From positions 1-64,000 of the forward strand of contig JALHPZ010000026.1 in the NCBI GenBank assembly GCA_022842245.1: DNA of 64,000 nt. The letters run 5' to 3'. The notes under the pieces were generated by a model. It worked only from the letters and a program-made list of their open reading frames with translations. It was not told where the DNA came from and searched no databases. The translations under genes were made by a program, and so were the position numbers. The stretch comes from Gemmataceae bacterium (GTDB lineage: Bacteria > Planctomycetota > Planctomycetia > Gemmatales > Gemmataceae). Positions 61,835-64,000 of the stretch are shown here, one piece after another (position 1 is the first letter of the stretch; each line of letters opens with the position of its first letter).

Positions 61835-63154
61835 CTACTTTTTTGGCGTCATTTCAACCGCGGCGACCAACGCGGCATCGCGCGTGCCGAGTTTCTCCGC
61901 CATCCCGACGTTGCAGACCGTGGCGATCGCGAGGTGACGGCCGCCGCCGTCCAGCAAATGGAAGGCTTGCACGACGTCGACTCCGTCCTGCTTGCCCCGC
62001 GCGCACAACCGGTAGACGCTTCGCCCCTCGCCAACGGGCATCGGGCCGTTCTCCAGAACCTTTTCCGGCGCCCAGCCCGGCGATTTGCGCGTCGCCTCGA
62101 CAAACTCGGCGAGCGCGGTTTTCTCGTCGGCCCCCGCCGACGGTTTCCACGTGGCGAAGGTCGCCTGCGCCACGTACTCGCCACGATCCAGCAGCCGCAG
62201 CACCAGATGCTTGTCGTTGCGAACGACGACGTGCCAGTCGCGTCCGTAAACGAACTCGTAGCCGTTCGGATCGACATGCCGGAGTTGGGTCCAGAGTTCC
62301 GGCGGCTTGGGCCCCGCCGGCCGTTTCGCCAGCAGCGTTTCAAGGTCCTTGCCCAGCGAGTCTTCCCGCGAACGCGTCAGGACGATCGAGACCTTGGCGT
62401 CCATCGCCGGGCTGACCGGACCGGCCTCGCGTTCGTCTGTTTGCGACCATTCCAACCGATCGAAGAACGACTTGTCGCGATCGAACTCGCCCCGCGCCGC
62501 GATGGTCACTTTCACTTTCGCACCCTGTTCGACCCCTTCGGCCGTGCCTTCGATCGCAATCCTCGCCCGTTTCTCCGTTGCGGAGACGAGACGACCGACG
62601 AGTCCCGCCTTGATCAATCCGTCGAAATGGCTGATCGACTGCACGACATCATTCGGAATCGTCCAGCTACCCCCGACCGAAACAGCCTGCCCCGGCAACA
62701 GGCTCGCGAGCGCAATCGTGTCGAAATGCTCCGCCACCAATTCGAGTTCCTCGCGCGCCAGCGGCCCCGCGGGTGCGACGGGTATGAGGCCTTCCTCATT
62801 GCGGTACACGAAAATCCCGCGGCGGTCCTCGGCGAGTTTCTTGACCGCCCGTTCCCCGGCCACGGTGCTTTCCGAAACGGCCTCGGCATAGTATCGTGCC
62901 GCCGCGGGCTTCGCCGCGATGTCCAATCGTTCACGGTAACGGTGCTTCGCCTTCGCCTCGATGGGGATCAGTTCGGGTTTGTCGTCCCGGTCGACTTTCA
63001 AACGGCCGGCGAGCACGAGTTGCAATTCCACCTGAAAAACATCGCCGGCTTTCGTCGTCTCGGCCAACACGATGGGCGTTTCGGCTGCGCGGACCCCGCT
63101 GCCCACAGCCACGGCCAACACTCCGGACATCATTTCCCGCCGCGTCATGCGCAT
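61835..63154 (-). CDS. Tat-type exported protein of unknown function
   Basis: The 439-aa product begins MRMTRREMMSGVLAVAVGSG, a short twin-arginine-like signal. The rest is soluble and beta-rich, without a recognised domain; EFVYGRDWHVVVRNDKHLVL and VAAVEMTPKK are near its end. Codon pattern and the signal sequence support a real gene. It lies between the molybdopterin oxidoreductase and the phosphoesterase on the same strand. It could be a periplasmic partner of either, but no evidence ties them. Confidence 0.75.
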   Translation of the reverse strand: MRMTRREMMSGVLAVAVGSGVRAAETPIVLAETTKAGDVFQVELQLVLAGRLKVDRDDKPELIPIEAKAKHRYRERLDIAAKPAAARYYAEAVSESTVAGERAVKKLAEDRRGIFVYRNEEGLIPVAPAGPLAREELELVAEHFDTIALASLLPGQAVSVGGSWTIPNDVVQSISHFDGLIKAGLVGRLVSATEKRARIAIEGTAEGVEQGAKVKVTIAARGEFDRDKSFFDRLEWSQTDEREAGPVSPAMDAKVSIVLTRSREDSLGKDLETLLAKRPAGPKPPELWTQLRHVDPNGYEFVYGRDWHVVVRNDKHLVLRLLDRGEYVAQATFATWKPSAGADEKTALAEFVEATRKSPGWAPEKVLENGPMPVGEGRSVYRLCARGKQDGVDVVQAFHLLDGGGRHLAIATVCNVGMAEKLGTRDAALVAAVEMTPKK

Positions 63155-63230
63155 GGAGTTCCCCTATCCGTTCCTTATTTCGGCGCGGGAATACCCTCGC
63201 GCGGTTCGGAATGTCAAGGACAACCCCGGT

Positions 63231-64000
63231 TCACCCCGCAATCGCCTCGACTTGCACGAGATTGTCGAAGAACGTCGCACCGCCACCGAAGTCGGTGAGG
63301 GCGGTACTCGTGAGGGTGTTGTGATTGAGGCCGTCCACAGTGAATCGGCTCCACCAGCATCCCTGCGTGACAACCACGCCGGGCCGGACGGTCTCGCCGA
63401 CCTTCGCTTTGGCGCGGAATCGACCGCGACCATTGAAGACCGCCACCGCCGCGCCGTCGGCGATACCTCGCGCGGCCGCGTCCTGGGGGTGCAGGTCCAC
63501 CGTCGGCTCGGCCGCTTGCGATCGCAGGTGTTCGATCTCGACAAACGTCGAGTTCAAAAACGCCGGGTCCGGCGGCGTGACGAGTTGCAAGGGGTACTTC
63601 GCCGCCAGTTCGGGTCGCGTCTGCGGATCTTCGTGCGGGGGGACGTACCGCGGCAGCGGATCACGCCCCGCTGCTAGTTCCGTTGGGCTGAAGAGATGAC
63701 ACTTCCCACTCGGTGTGCCGAAATTCCCCTCGGCATAGGGTGCCCAATCCTCTGGCAGGTTCAATCGCGTCGGCGTACCATCACGTAGATCCTCGAACGT
63801 GATCCCCTGGAACCCGCCGGTCGATTTCATCGATAGTCGGCAAAGTTCCTCGTCGGTCGGCGCGAACATCTCGGGTTCCAGGCCCATCGCCTTCGCGAGC
63901 AACCGGAAGATCTCGGTGTTGGGCTTCGTCTCGCCCGGCGGCGGGATCGCGGGCGGATTAGCTTGCACGTACAAATGCCCATAGCTGCTGTGGATGTCCC
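63231..64000 (-). CDS. Molybdopterin oxidoreductase, C-terminal part (5' end outside the window)
   Basis: The minus strand is open from the right edge down to the stop at 63231, so about 256 C-terminal codons are seen. The segment NFGTPSGKCHLFSPTELAAG and the domain PLQLVTPPDPAFLNSTFVEI, through VDLHPQDAAARGIADGAAVA and VVVTQGCWW, are the molybdopterin-dinucleotide-binding domain of the DMSO reductase/formate dehydrogenase superfamily. The catalytic N-terminal part, Fe-S motif and export signal lie beyond the window. The substrate is not evident. Confidence 0.88.
   Translation of the reverse strand, partial: DIHSSYGHLYVQANPPAIPPPGETKPNTEIFRLLAKAMGLEPEMFAPTDEELCRLSMKSTGGFQGITFEDLRDGTPTRLNLPEDWAPYAEGNFGTPSGKCHLFSPTELAAGRDPLPRYVPPHEDPQTRPELAAKYPLQLVTPPDPAFLNSTFVEIEHLRSQAAEPTVDLHPQDAAARGIADGAAVAVFNGRGRFRAKAKVGETVRPGVVVTQGCWWSRFTVDGLNHNTLTSTALTDFGGGATFFDNLVQVEAIAG

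Overview
The window reads as a chromosomal segment of a high-GC planctomycete, most likely of the Gemmata/Gemmataceae type (inference from gene content, no database search). The grounds are a DUF1552 plus DUF1592-type cytochrome pair, a PVC-type CxxCH membrane-bound dehydrogenase, very large secreted proteins carrying an N-terminal LEDR-x-x-P motif, Ser/Thr kinases with an N-terminal zinc ribbon, a DUF4394/Calx-beta/FG-GAP surface protein, a Uma2/DUF820 gene and a shikimate gene fusion. Coding density is high, both strands are used, and many start codons overlap the preceding stop (ATGA), so translational coupling is common.

Layout. 1-6.4 kb: the 5' part of a beta-helix surface protein, then a minus-strand run made of a beta-propeller protein, a DUF1552 protein and a DUF1592-type c-type cytochrome protein. 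6.5-10.1 kb: a large membrane Ser/Thr kinase, flanked on both sides by small ORFs that look like remnants of recombinase modules. 10.8-14.8 kb: a coupled three-gene operon of an HscC-like Hsp70, a membrane protein with a degenerate J-like N-terminus, and a J-domain protein. 14.8-15.84 kb: a scar made of a broken IS5-family transposase, a truncated tyrosine recombinase and tRNA-Ile2 (CAU). 15.9-24.1 kb: a Cho-like UvrC homologue, an ACS-type MFS transporter, a secreted glucose/sorbosone-dehydrogenase-like FG-GAP protein and a membrane-tethered trypsin-like protease. 24.6-28.4 kb: aroDE-aroK-prepilin peptidase-hisH, four overlapping genes. 28.4-33.6 kb: a Uma2-family gene, an odd sigma factor with a hydrophobic N-terminus, a HEAT-repeat protein and a polytopic zinc-ribbon kinase. 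33.8-42.9 kb: PVC cytochrome, triple RidA-fold protein, YjhG-type sugar-acid dehydratase, aldose 1-epimerase, enolase-superfamily enzyme and a methyltransferase, which may be a sugar/sugar-acid catabolic group. 42.9-51.1 kb: a Cys-rich secreted protein, a 1919-residue surface protein and recA. 51.3-54.5 kb: an accessory, partly AT-rich island with a HEPN-CBS gene, a possibly frameshifted ORF and a zinc-ribbon membrane protein, bracketed by two related dispersed repeats. 54.8-64 kb: an FAD oxidoreductase with a golvesin-like domain, a zinc-ribbon beta-propeller protein, a polytopic membrane protein, a HEAT lipoprotein, a phosphoesterase, a Tat-type exported protein and the C-terminal part of a molybdopterin oxidoreductase.

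The most unusual items are the HEPN-CBS gene in the repeat-bracketed island, the Hsp70/J-domain operon with its membrane-anchored middle protein, the five TGAF repeats between zinc ribbon and kinase domain, a 42-bp hairpin present identically ahead of two unrelated genes 30 kb apart, and a perfect 30-bp-arm inverted repeat between convergent genes. Assignments come from reading motifs and translated sequence only.
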